From positions 14,262,978 through 14,326,977 of the forward strand of contig JABAKD010000021.1 in NCBI GenBank assembly GCA_012845835.1: a stretch of DNA of 64,000 nucleotides. Direction: 5' to 3'. The notes beneath the pieces were generated by a model, which saw only the letters and a program-made list of their open reading frames with translations, made no database searches and was not told the DNA's origin. Shown one piece after another: positions 11,889 through 23,624 of the stretch. A program made the position numbers and the translations under genes. Source of the stretch: Undaria pinnatifida. Its lineage: Eukaryota; Sar; Phaeophyceae; Laminariales; Alariaceae. Position 1 is the first letter of the stretch; each line of letters starts with the position of its first letter.

Positions 11889-13150
11889 GTAAGTGTCGCT
11901 TCCAATCTCTTATATTAGGGTCAGTGGCACTTTCATTTTGGAGACCAACGCGAGATGGGAGACAATTTTGCGCGAAGGGTTGCGTTTGTGCCCCTCTTCA
12001 TGTCACGGTCGTCTATTCGGACCAGGGTCGGAGCTTGCTTTACGTGAGCATATCAAAGGTTACTTGTATAGCATGATCAAATTTCGTGTTATGCGCTTAG
12101 CGTCCCGTTGTAAACCAGTAATACGTAGGGGTGGTCTCTGGGGATGCGGTAGTGCCGTTGAACGTCGTTTTCGGCTCGGGGTGCGAACGTCAAAAAAATA
12201 TCATTGTCACATAAGTTCTACTTGGCAAGTACATTGTTGGTGTATGCCCAAACAATTAAACGACAGTTTATATTGCCACCCAGCTTTAGCCAGGACCCTG
12301 ACGTGTACGTATCGACAAAATTTTACTACCAGACGGATAGATTGCAAGTCACGCGGTGCAGAGGAAGTGTAACCGGTGCAGTAGATTATCTGGCAGCATA
12401 GATAGTGGAAACCGTGCATGCGTCCCGAAAAAACAAATTTCAATGCAATCGCACGGGGAAATGTCAACCCCACGAACGAGAAGCAGGCGTGGCCAGGTTT
12501 GAATTTGATTGTGTAAAAAATTAAAAAAAAAAAATCTGTCGTAGATCTGAGGCAAGCTTGTCCCGGGAACATTCTACGATTTCCACTGCATATATGTTTC
12601 CTGTCTTGATCAACAACGATGACCAACACAAACGCTCCGGGAGGGCCGCCTCGTTTACAAGTTGTCCGGGGATGACGCTTACGAAATATCCAGTCTGCTA
12701 CCAACCGCGGTAAACCCTTTACTTACGCCGCTTCCCCATATACCACACAGCAGCAGCACTCCCGTCACTTCGCGCTGGTACATCCTGTCGGTATGGCCTT
12801 GGTTTTCGACAAAATGAATGCTTTGTCTAGGGAGTCGTCCCTCGAGGGGGGGGGGGGAGAGGGGGGGGTGAAGGATCAAACAATTCAGACAGGTTGAGCT
12901 CCTTAAGCGCGGCCCAATTGTTTATCATGATTCTTCAACAAATACTTTTTTTCGGGCTAGCGGATGGAAATTTTGGTCGAAGTTCCGGGACGAATATGTT
13001 GTCGAAGTTATGTTTTTGGTTGGACATTGAGCCACTCATGTTGAGAGATAAGAAACTTGTCCTGCACCCATAGCGTGGGCTAACTCTAGAGCAATGGGTT
13101 GAGCGAAAGATCGGGTCAACGTGAAACGCCTGTGACCATATCACCTGCGA

Positions 13151-13190
13151 AATATATATATTTATATATATATATATATATATATTATAC
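13151..13190. repeat. (TA)n microsatellite
   Basis: An AT/TA dinucleotide tract of about 40 bp in an intron of LRR copy 1. It has no counterpart in copy 2. Confidence 0.85.
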
Positions 13191-13373
13191 GGTGTACCTG
13201 TCGTCTTGAACTACGCTGGCGATTAAGTTGTTTGTGTCACAATGTACACGCTGTGCACACGTGAATGAACGGTGGCTGATCTCCTCCGGGGAAAACCAAT
13301 ACGTGCTTCTGGGTCTCCGTTGCCTATGTTTCCCTGTCTGTCGATCTTTTGACCCTGCCGTGGCGCCTGGCAG

Positions 13374-13451
13374 GTACATATCCTATGACAGATTCTTGAT
13401 GATTATTGAAAAAGACGCCTTCCATCCGTGCGCGTTGTCCCTGGAGGTATT
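13374..13451 (+). pseudogene. Copy 1 LRR exon 2 (78 nt, open)
   Basis: GGCAG acceptor, 78 nt (26 codons) in phase 2, GTGAGTA donor. It encodes YISYDRFLMIIEKDAF followed by HPCALSLEV, an LRR with the xxNxL asparagine replaced by Asp-Arg and two extra residues. Both splice sites and the frame survive here. The equivalent exon in copy 2 (55813) is frameshifted. Confidence 0.65.
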
Positions 13452-14210
13452 GTGAGTACAGGGTTTTGTAAAGGAGTAAGGGTATAGCCGGGAACCTACG
13501 TCTGGCCAGTAAAGGCGGGAGATCGGATCCAGCGTCGCTAGACACAACACTGTACGTTACGATGGCGTGCTCAAAAAAATGTCGAATTACTCGACTGAAA
13601 CCAAGCGTTGTTGTAAGCAGCCACCAGTGCGTGCTGTTATCGCATATCCGCAGGGGAAACCTCAACCACCAATGTTGTAGGCTACTCAACCACCAAGGTT
13701 GTAGGCGCATAAAAACGCCGCTAAACTCGAAATTTAGTAGCCCCAAGGCAACTTCTCTCGTCTGTCGGCGAAGGTTGGACCCCTATGGTTCGCGACTCAG
13801 TACACCAGCAGACCGTAAACGGTCGCAAAGCCCACTTCTTAAAAAACACATATCGCTGGTATTGAAAAGGGGGCTCTCCACATTCTACAATGCAAATCCA
13901 TGTGCTAACTCGCATCTTCTTCGTGTTTATCACATCGGGCGAGTCAGCCATAAATGTTTCGCACATGTCAACGTTCAATCTTCCGTGTATAGCCGACATG
14001 CTGAAATGCATCAAGTCTACATCAAACATCGTATGTACCACGAACTGATACTAAGAGTGGTCATGCAAACATCGCCGACACCTCGCCTGCACGATGTCGA
14101 CCGTTTAAGCAGTTCCCGGCACCAGGTGTTTATCACCTTGCTTTAACGATCTCGAAATGCCGGGACACGCGGTTAAAATTGACTGTGATACAAGCACCAT
14201 GCTTCCTCAC

Positions 14211-14282
14211 GATTCTATACGACGGTCTGATCGAGTCGGTACAAGCCGATCTCATCGACGACATGGGATCTATCGAAAGAAT
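14211..14282 (+). pseudogene. Copy 1 LRR exon 3 (acceptor destroyed)
   Basis: Alignment with copy 2 (56658-56729) gives the same 72-nt length and an intact GTGAGTG donor, but the acceptor reads TTCCTCAC where copy 2 has TTCCTCAG. The reading frame is still open (ILYDGLIESVQADLIDD...). Splicing should skip it, and skipping keeps the frame because flanking introns are all phase 2. Confidence 0.7.
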
Positions 14283-15624
14283 GTGAGTGCTGCATACCAG
14301 TACCGGGTATGGTTTCATTTATGTCGTAGTTCGTAGTACGAAACCTGCACAAAGACGACAGGTCGCCATCCCCCCTCGTCCTCATTAGCAGCGAACCAGA
14401 TGGCCTCATGAGCAGTGAAACAGATTGACTTATCTACGCCGACGCAATGTAGGTTCTGTCGTGTGACCGGTGATGGTGACACCACCATCACGCGCCAGCA
14501 GCGATTATTATCGTTGGTGGCGTGGTATAGCCGTTGCGGACGAGGCATTTCTGGTGTGCATCTTATTTTTGTTTATGTCCCTGTTTGCATCTAGATGATG
14601 GAAGTAGAGACAGAGCAGATACCTACCTGCATCAGCGACCATATAATGTGTCGCACGACAGGTTCTGTCAAGTAGCCTATGACGGCGACTCCACCCTCAC
14701 GCACTTGCCGCGACTCCACGGTCGTTAATTTTTTGGCGGCGTGGTACAACAACCATGGCGCTCCCGGCAAAAGTCGTAGGACTACAATTCGTACGTGATG
14801 TCCCAGTATCGTAGAAACATATAAATCTAGACTGCGATGATATACAGTACCACGTATAATATATCTGTCTCCAACATGATCGGCGTGAAGTATTTATAGG
14901 GCCCCAATGCTCTTAGGGATATATATTGTACGTAACTTTTTTGTTTTTTTTATCCTCCGGCGGATGGGGAAAAATAAAGCTTTAGCTCACCACACTTCCA
15001 CGTATTTTCATACGCGTCGTGTGTCGATTTACCTCAGACGTTTCTCTAGAGCATGATGGTAGACTATTCTTCACGCGTGTTTCGATGGTTTCATCATCCA
15101 GTCATTGCACGCCAGGAAACAATCCCGGGTAGTAGGTAGCGCATAGAGTAGACAAACCTGATACATATTTCCGCTTCAATCGAGGCGGGCTCACAGCATG
15201 CATCATGCGACATAGATTATATCACTCTAACCACACCAATTGGCTCGAGTCAACCACTACATTTGTCGCCCCAACCCGGGACCAAGATGTGTAATCAAGC
15301 GGGAAGCCTGCGAGAGCAACCCCTCTGACGGCATGCATAGACTGTAACGAGAACCTCTAGTCAACGTTGTCGATGACATTTGAGTTTGTCTTGAAGAACA
15401 AGCACACACGTGCGTACAGCCCTCGATCAACGCACAGCAGCAGCTTGAAAATCGGGTTTTGTTGGTGTTGATATCATCATCAACGCAATCCGGCCAGCAA
15501 AAGCTCCAATCATCACATAATATATCATGTAGTATAGTCTCAGAGCAGAAGGTCGAAGTTGATGTTGTGCTCGTCGTCGCCAGGCGCGTCAGGAAGGGCT
15601 CCGATCGTACAACAATGTATACTT

Positions 15625-17170
15625 TAAAAAAAAACACCATTCAGCTGTCAGATAGAATATTTTGTCGAAACTCATCTTTGCAAGCTGGGTGTAATACTCC
15701 GATCGCGCGCATTTCGGGTTGTGTGTATATTAAAGATATAGGTCGGCGACTCCCCTTGCAACGACAATGTAGCTATCGGGGTCAACAGGGTGATGATAGT
15801 CTGTCTGTGCGCGGAAACTATAAAACCCGTTTCTGAGGGGGACAAAATCTGACAGCTGTGGAGGGAAATGTATCCGTTTATCCAGTGAATCCTGTAAGTC
15901 GAATAACCGGTGAGGGGAGGGCGGGGGTTTCAAGGACGTGAGGGCCTGAGTTTAATAAAAAGGGAAGCGGGGCGGGTGGGACAGCTAAATTTGTGCGTGG
16001 ACACCTCAATTCCTACAAGGGGAAAAATCTGACGGTTTTGGAAAGAATGCACTAAGTTTATCATGCGGGCGGGGCAGTTCAATCTGTGCGTGGAAGCTTC
16101 ACATCCGTTGAGGGGACGAATGTGACGGTTTTGGAAAGAATGTTCCAGTTTATCATGTACATCCTTTGAGTGGTACAACCAGTTAATAGAGGGCGGAGCG
16201 TTCGATGGGGTGGTGGTGGGGTGGGGTGGTGGTGGGGTTGGGGGGTTGGGAGGTGGAGGGTGGGAAGGTCGTGGGGAGGGTGAGGGGGCGAATAGGGTTT
16301 TAGGTCGCATAGACGTAGGGGTTCGCTATACGCGTGGTGTTAGGTCTAGGCGATAGTGGGGTGGTAGGGAATGAGGGGGCGTTGGGGCCGGGAGGGGGTG
16401 GGAATTGCAGCAGCGGCTTGGATGGCTCTAGAAAGATACTGAGGTGATATCCACAGTGAGTGGAAGTGTTTATTACTCTGGCAGGATTCGATATTATGTG
16501 GGGCATTTGAGCAAGAGAGCGGGAAAAATACCGCGGGGGGGGGGGGGGGGAGGGGTTTGAAGAGGTTTAGGTCTCATTTAAGAATAAATTACACTCTAGC
16601 TCTGAGATCAAAGGTTTTATCGAACTCAGATTTATAAGACTGTGTGTGATACTCCGTTTGCGCGTATTAATCACATGTAAAGGGGTTTCCTATGCGCGTG
16701 GTGCTAGCTCTAGGCGATCGTGCAGGTGGTGGGGAAGGAGGGGGCGTTGGGGGGGAGGCGGAGGGGGGGGGGGGGGGGGGGGGGGGGAGATGATTGAAAT
16801 ACACGTCATAGATGGCTAGAAATATAATGACGTGATACCAATTGCGTAGAAGTGTTTAGTACGTTGGCTGATTTCGATTGTAATTGGGTCGTGTGAACAA
16901 ACTGAGCGGGGAAAGAAGGGGTGGGGTGGGGGTGAAGGCGACAATAAGTTGGAGCTACGGCATGGATGGCAAGAAATATAATGATATGATATCAGCTGGC
17001 TGGTAATGCTTACTACTCTAGTAGACTAAATATTTTAGTTGAGGCGTTTGAACAAGAAGGATTGGGGGGCGAGGAGGGGGCGGGCGGGACATTTCAATAT
17101 TTGCGCGGCAACTGCGAATCCTTAAAGGGGATGAATGTGGCGGTAACCTTGTAGCAAGAAGACATCCCTT
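15625..17170 (+). mobile_element. Family A insertion in copy 1, plus orientation
   Basis: Two family A starts in tandem (terminus at about 15640 and again at about 16605), each followed by its blocks and G tracts (about 16533-16551 and 16765-16786). Copy 2 has no such sequence at the matching point (about 57895), so it inserted after the duplication or was lost from copy 2. It pairs in inverted orientation with 19440-20810. Confidence 0.75.
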
Positions 17171-17544
17171 TACACCACCTGCCTGGTAATGTTCATTATT
17201 CCAGAAGGTTTCATGTTAGATTTGGTTCCTTTTCACATTATTATTGTCTCCCAAGTATGATATTACGCCCATGAGTTTCACCGTGCCGATGTGGGGATCT
17301 GAGGTCGCCAATTCCATTTCAGAGATAAATCTTACAAATACAGCAAGCGAGGTGACGTGGCCATGCGATGTCACCACTATTGAACGCGACGGTGACTTTA
17401 CTTCATTAGGATTATGATACTACGTTTGGTAGAGGTTGTCAGGCGATCATGCAAACGCCCGGAGGCACGACATACCCTGCGTAACAGGTTGGTAGTGTGG
17501 TCTACCACAGTGTTAACATATATATCTGTCTGTACGTCCTTTTC
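17171..17544. other. Unassigned insert sequence in copy 1
   Basis: This is part of the stretch absent from copy 2, between the family A blocks and the point (about 17545) where collinearity with copy 2 resumes. No gene or named repeat was recognised. Confidence 0.45.
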
Positions 17545-18080
17545 ACTTATGCTACATCGGTATGATCATGACTCATAGTTTAGAACACGAGCCATAGTTA
17601 ATCACAGCATCATCATCATAGACTTATCATACGAGTTTTCAGCAGTACGTACGCTGCAATATATTACACCACGTACCTGTTGCAGTAGACTATCGTATTA
17701 ACGATTTGATATAATATACGAGTATGGATGTGTTCACAAAACAAATGAGCACTTTTTCCCGTTATTGTGGGACAAATTCCAAGAGAGGGCCATTTCACCG
17801 CTTGACCGACGGCAATTTCCAATGATCCACCTTGACTGACGATAAACAAATAGGTTTTAATGAGACACGATCGATTTGACACGCTCGAGACGGCTAGGCA
17901 TTTCCCCTTGGCTGGCCATTTCGTTATCGAGTGCTGCGGTGGCGAGACGCCAAGACCACAAATTAACCTATTTCCCAATCACTGGAAGCAACTGCAGTTC
18001 CTAACTTCGCCCACCGATGTGCATCACACGCACCGCTTCGAACGTGCAGCCAGATTCCCTCTTTTATTGACCCCCGAATC

Positions 18081-18150
18081 ATGGGTATGACTTTGCAAAT
18101 CTCAAATGCCTGGCTTGGCAATAAGAAAACACTCATATGATTAGCTTGGC
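18081..18150 (-). pseudogene. Possible minus-strand LRR remnant
   Basis: Read on the minus strand this gives NHMSVFLLPSQAFEICKVI, matching the N..L..LPxxAFexLkxI half of an LRR. The corresponding place in copy 2 (about 58435-58480) keeps FLPNPAF but has a stop nearby. Splice sites are not evident. It may be chance. Confidence 0.3.
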
Positions 18151-18509
18151 GGCCTACCCCAGGTACTACATAAGGTTTATCCGCAATATCAGCAAGAGCC
18201 CCAACTGTGCTCGGTTTGTCCTTGCAACACACGACAAGCTGCTTATTCCGACACTGGTCCAGGGGGGCTGTTCTACAATTATCTGACACAGACATGCTTC
18301 ATTCTCTATATCAAAACACAACAAACATTGTTTTTCTTAAGGGTACGCGCGGTATTGGTCGTGTCGGGAAAGGGTGGTCGAGTCGGGAGCTTTCGGGACG
18401 GGAACGGGAATTCGGAGAGTGTATTTCGTTGCCGACCGCGATTTGCCGAGCCCCTCACCGACCTCAACTTCTCTCCCATCGTCTACCGTCCCGACATACG
18501 GCATCCTGT

Positions 18510-18765
18510 TTCCGTCCCGGCTTGTTTCCCGTCACGCCGTAGTGTGGATTTCGGACATTTCCCGTCATGCCGTCTACCGTCATGACTTGTCCCGACTTGA
18601 TTCCCGTCCCGGCTTGTTTCCCGTCACGCCGTAGTGTGTATTCCCGACTTTTCTCGTCCCGCCGTCTACCGTCATGACTTGTCCCGACTTGATTCCCGTC
18701 CCGGCTTTTTTCCCGTCACGCCGTAAAGCGTATTCCCGATTTTTCTCGTCCCGCCGTCCTCCCAG
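18510..18765. repeat. 92-bp tandem repeat
   Basis: CGGCTTGTTTCCCGTCACGC recurs at 18518, 18610 and 18702 (third copy CGGCTTTTTTCCC), giving a 92-bp period and about 2.7 copies. It sits in a wider CCCGTCCCG-rich stretch also present in copy 2 near 58740-59300, but the 92-bp expansion is only in copy 1. The period is not a multiple of three, so the open frames through it are not a protein repeat. Confidence 0.8.
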
Positions 18766-19439
18766 TTGTTCCCATCCGATCCCGACTTTCGCACCCAATT
18801 TCTCTCACCGCGCAACTCACATAAGAAAGTGGCAGATATGCCCATTCTATTTACCACGGGTTGCGCTTTTTCCCAATAATATGACTATGAATCCAACTGG
18901 ATTTATTACAACTTGTATAATTTCACATATATATATATTATTGGCATCATGTAGAGGATATTGTCGGTTGTCGGTAGTATTAACGCCCTGTGATGTCTTT
19001 CATAAACTTCAGCTAAGAGTCGATAAACATATGCTGAAACTTTTTCGAAACCCGAAGATCCTCCTATAAAATCCTCTTAAAAAAACATTATACATAGTAT
19101 GACCAACGAAGTACCGTAATTGAGAGCGTGTACACGAAGTGTTCTTTCCCAAAACAATAACGATGCGCATTTCTCCCTTTCGTTTTCAATGGCGGTTACA
19201 TTGCATGACCACACCACCTCGCCTGTTGTATTTGGCAATATGTTTATATTTCTTATAATTAGCGATGTCAGAAAATAATGGTATCTACATGATTTACCTC
19301 AATTGAAATATTCTATCTTTCGATCCATGTACACTAACAAATTATGAAGCTTTCAACACGTCGTTTGCTACACCTAAGAACTGGGTTGCATACTGCATGT
19401 AACATCAAACCTTCTAGAACATAAAAACATAACAAGGCG
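18766..19439. other. Insert sequence in copy 1 without recognised features
   Basis: AT-rich sequence between the 92-bp repeat and inverted family A, not matched in copy 2. No gene seen. Confidence 0.5.
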
Positions 19440-20810
19440 AGTGATATAAAGGGGTGTCTTCTTGCTACCTCCGTCAGATTCGTCCATTTTAAAGATTTAT
19501 AGTTTCCGCGCACATATTCAAATGCCCGCCCCCCCCCCCCCCCCCCCCCCCTCCCCCCCCCCCCGATCCCTCTTGTTCAAACGCCCCACCTGAAATCAAA
19601 ATCTACCTTAGTAGCAAACACTACCAGCCAGCTGATATAATCTATTTTTTCATCCAGCCATCCATGCCTTAGCTCCAACTTAACTCCGCCCTCCCCCCCC
19701 GTTCCCCACCCCCCTCTTTTGTTTCCCGCCCAGTTTGTTCAAACGCCCTACATACAATCAAAATAGGCCAGGGTAATAAACACTTCTAAGCAATTGATAT
19801 CACGTCATTATCTTTCTAGCCATCTACGACATATCATGCATTCATCCCCCCTCCCCCCCCCCTAACGCCCCCTCCTTCCCCACACCCGGCACGATCGCCT
19901 AGACCCAGCACCGCGCGTATAGCAAGCCCCCACATATATGATTATTACGCGCGATCGGAGGATCACACACGCAATGTTGCGAAGATCAGTTTCGACCAAA
20001 TCCTTGATCTCATAGCTGGAGTGTATTTGAAAAATATATGTGACTTAAATCTCTTGAACACCCCCCCCCTTGCTTCTGTTTTTTTTTTTTTTTTTTCTTT
20101 TCCTTGCCTTGTCTTGCTCAAACGCCCCATCTAATATCGAAATCCGCCGCAGTAATAAACATTTCCACGCCCTTGATATCGCCTCATTATCGTTTTAGAG
20201 CCGAACATGCCGCTGCTGCAATTCCCACCCCCCACCGCCCCGAACGCCCCCTTCTGTCTCACCGCCCGCCCCATCGTCTACACCTAGAACCACGCGTATA
20301 GCAAACGCCTATATCTATGAGACGTGAAGCCCTCCCCCCCCGCCGGCCGCCATCCCTGCCACATCCCCCCCCCCTCCCCCACAGGGAGGATTTATAGTTT
20401 CCACGCACAAATTCAGCTGCCCCAACCGTCCCCTCCCCCCCCCTCCCCCCCCTCCCGCCCCCATTTTGATCAAATTCAGCCCCCCACGTCCTTAAAAACT
20501 CCGCCCCAACCTCACCGGTTATTTGACGTACAGGATTCACGTGATAAACTGATGCATTTCCTTCCGCAGCTGTCAGATTTTGCCCCCCCTCAGAAACGGG
20601 TTTAAAGTTTCCGCGCACAGACTGCCTAACAACACCCTGTTGGCCCTGATAGCTACACTTCAGTTGCAAGGGGAGTCGCCCACCGATACCCTTAATGAGG
20701 ACACACAACTCGTAATACGCGCGATAGGAGTATCACACACAGCTTGCAAAGATGAGTTTCGACAAAATATTCGATCTCACAGCTGGAGTGTATTTTAATA
20801 TATTTAGTAT
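19440..20810 (-). mobile_element. Family A insertion in copy 1, minus orientation
   Basis: The reverse-complement order of family A blocks includes two termini, one ending near 20025 (CTCATAGCTGGAGTGTA) and one near 20798 (CTCACAGCTGGAGTGTA). C tracts occur at about 19526-19560. It mirrors the double copy at 15625-17170. Copy 2 lacks it. Confidence 0.75.
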
Positions 20811-21446
20811 ACAGACTATAGTTTGAACATTCAAAAAAATAAATACGGCGAAAGTTCGTTTGAGAAACTGACAAAAAGCACTTGGTATATTTTCCCTCTT
20901 CTTAACCGTTCGTTGTTGTAGTCTCCAGCTAGCGTTTCCATTCGTGTTCCCAGCCATTCCGGAGTGCATCTCACGGCATCTCGACAACGTTTCAGAATGT
21001 TTTCCCGACTGTGTTTCTGGCCGTTCTCCTGACTATCTATGTAGACGACCGATTCTCGATTGTTCCCGGCCGATTTCCCGACAATGTTCCCGTCAGATTT
21101 CCCGAACGTACGCCAGACAGATTTTTTCCCGAGCTGTTCACGATTCGTAATATGGTACCGTTCCGACAAGAAACAAGGGACTTCCGTCACGACCCGTCAA
21201 CCAAATGGCTTCACGCTTCCCCGTCCCAATCCCGTCCCGCCGTAAGCAAACGGGATCCTTTTCCCATCCCATCCCTCGGGAAGACCCAAAACGAATTCCG
21301 CCTTCGGCGGGCTAAACGGTTTCCGTCCCACCCCAACCGGTGCCTTCGTCACCGCGTGTAGGCTTGGTTTCTTGCTTTTTGTCTGTTGCTTTGTTTCACG
21401 CGTTAATCAGGGAAAGGTAACCTCTGTAACACTTTGTGATTCTGAG

Positions 21447-21545
21447 CATGGAACCATTATACAAACGAAATGTCGCCAACCCTGCGCTGTCCAAATTAGC
21501 ACTAAGACCGATTGAATTCTCCACATGAACGTTGACGTCGAGTGA
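21447..21545 (-). pseudogene. Possible minus-strand LRR remnant
   Basis: The minus strand reads VHVENSIGLSANLDSAGL then ATFRLYN, resembling N.I..L.ANLFDSLAGL..L.LYN with two residues missing. Copy 2 (about 59480-59585) reads VHVDNSIGIS before diverging. No clear splice sites. Confidence 0.3.
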
Positions 21546-22274
21546 CGCCCGGGTCGCATGACGCCTGTGATGCAGCTCGACGGCTAATCGACAGAGCGTG
21601 ACACAACTGCCGTCAGTCAGTGTGGCGAAGGATCTTAGATCAAAACTCGTATGTCGAACGTTTTTGTTCGAAGCTCCAAACCAACACGGGCGACCCCTCA
21701 CCTGGTGCAATGTTGTTTCTAAACTGATTGTACCAAAAGTCCGCCCCCTTACGCGTCTGTGGCTTCTCGTACACCCAGAAATCCATTGAGTGTTGGCGTG
21801 TCTTGGCTGTGATGCATGCATACCCCATTAGGGCCGTGAGCCACACACTCTCTCACGGAAAGTTTTTTTTGCCCCTGCAACGGTCGTTATCTTGGGCGCG
21901 AACACTATACCCTTCCTGACCGGACATAATATCGGTATTAGCCGTTCCCAAACAGTTTTGTTCCGCTGCCACGACGATTGGCTGATTGCGATATATGAGC
22001 CGTGCTCATGACATGAGTGCACCCATGCCGTCTCACCAATAAGAAAAAACGTTAATATCTGCGCATACAGGAGGCTGGGGATAGCCACAAGAGCACCCCT
22101 CCCATTCGTGAAAAGCTGAAAATGCCGAGTCCGTAGAGTTACACCCGGACAGTCGAGCGACGTAACCGCAACAATCGCTCCAATATAATTCATGTTCATC
22201 CAGTAGAGAACATGGACATGTGTGCCAAAGTGAGCGTCATGGAACGGCAGGCCATCCGGCTATGTGGCGTGCTC

Positions 22275-22349
22275 AATTCTAAAATATTGCGTACAGAGTA
22301 CTTTTCATGGACGCCCAGAGAAGACAATATTTTGTCGTCAGACAAGTCA
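22275..22349 (-). pseudogene. Possible minus-strand LRR exon, decayed
   Basis: The minus strand encodes DLSDDKILSSLGVHEKYSV then RNILEL, very close to the DLSxNxLSSLPxGVFEKLxSLRxL pattern of LRR exons here. It has a missing Pro and Phe to His. The segment is 75 nt, with TTGAGC after it that looks like a damaged GTGAGC donor, and CG where an AG acceptor is expected. Copy 2 at about 60365-60435 keeps MSDNESMSSPGVHK and a stop. Confidence 0.4.
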
Positions 22350-22426
22350 CGCAATTGAGTCCCCTGACCATTAGAGAGTGCTGTCGCAATCCCCTTGAAC
22401 ACACTCTCGAACTACGGCACACTCAC

Positions 22427-22490
22427 AATATTTTGCCAAAGGTGTAACATCCGTCCAGTTGTTTCTCAACAGCACCTTCTTGAGCTGGCT
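22427..22490 (-). pseudogene. Possible minus-strand LRR exon with GTGAGT donor
   Basis: The minus strand reads SQLKKVLLRNNWTDVTPLAK and ends at a perfect GTGAGTG donor (complement of 22420-22426). The xLxxLxLxxNxTDVTP pattern is LRR-like, but the exon end is in the wrong phase without an indel. In copy 2 the donor is changed and a deletion brings a stop. It lies just upstream, on the minus strand, of the remnant at 22275. Confidence 0.35.
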
Positions 22491-23552
22491 CGTTGCCGCC
22501 ACGTGATCAAAAGCTCCAATCGTCATTTGTCGCCCCCCAATCGCCGCCCAAACTTGAACAAATACGTACGGCAACAACTGCACTTTTTTTTACATACACA
22601 ACCTTAGCAGTGGCCAAGAATCCAGGAACAGGAAATAAACAGTAATCAAATATATCTAGACTATACCTGAGATCGACGTGTAGGGGGTTAAAACAGCCTC
22701 GTCGTCAGCATCTTTACCGCACCATCGCGGAAGCTCAGCACCCGGATATCGCCAAGGATGAGATGCGCTTGCGTCAAAGAATGGATTGCAAGAAGAGAAG
22801 CCGGCGGCAGAAAGCTTGTGGTGCCCCGCTAAGGCTAAACCGGCCGGGCCTCCGCTTTCGATACTACTTCAATCCCCCCGCCCTGTCCCCTCCTTAGAAT
22901 TCTCTCTAAGAGGTAACGGCTCACCGACGTGTCCACCCCCATACTCGCCTCGATAGCAGACGCTAAATTGTCACCCAAAGACGGCAGTCATCCCCCGCCC
23001 ATATGGGTTTCTGCCCAATATCTAAACAGAAAGACTACGGTTCAATCCTAACACAGTCCTCACCTATTGTTGAGTCAACATACACGGTTGGCTTGTCTAG
23101 CGCCTGGAATTTGTTTCAGACCAACGATTGTCATGGTCCATCTACTAAAATAACACAGCGAAAACGTAAGGCAAAGTAGACAATACTCGGTAGCCTGGTC
23201 TGTCAGGTTTCCTATTCTCGGCAATTTGGTCCAGTCTTGTCTTCCGATCACGGCCAGCTGAATCACCCCCCAACAAGGTACGTATGTCGACATGCCACCC
23301 ACGTCCCTGGAGTAGCCTATTTGCTCACCCTCCGCGTAGCGACCGCTGCTGGCTCAGCCTTACGTTTTCATGTGGGTCACCCGAATGTGGAAACTACTGC
23401 TGTACCAAAACTAACATGTATCTCAACAGTACCGCCTCCCCATGATATAGAACCATCACCAACGACACCACATCAGGTATACCTGGTATACGATTATTGA
23501 CCCGGTTTCATGTTTACCCTCCCACCGTCTTGTTGTCGGCCACGTCCGTAAG

Positions 23553-23624
23553 AGTCCTTAGTGGCAATCAACTGGCAACCCTTCCGTCCAACATCTTCGC
23601 TGATCTGGGAACTCTGACCCCGCT
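23553..23624 (+). pseudogene. Copy 1 LRR exon 4 (72 nt, intact)
   Basis: CCGTAAG acceptor, 72 nt in phase 2, GTGAGTA donor. It encodes VLSGNQLATLPSNIF then ADLGTLTP plus split Leu, a canonical LRR. It differs from 61596 by 8 amino acids in 23 whole codons, against about 3 silent codon changes. Confidence 0.85.

Noticed and set aside
13721-14041. Minus-strand frame (HGRLNVD..FMADSPDV) similar in copy 2 at 56247-56450
   Set aside because: Changes between copies are spread over all codon positions on either strand, giving no sign of protein constraint, and no splice or domain context supports it.
17860-18090. Plus-strand frame conserved in part with 58254-58439 (QLQ.(L/I)TSPTDVH)
   Set aside because: The shared stretch breaks into different frames in the two copies and does not fit a 72-nt LRR cassette. 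It is better explained as shared intron sequence.
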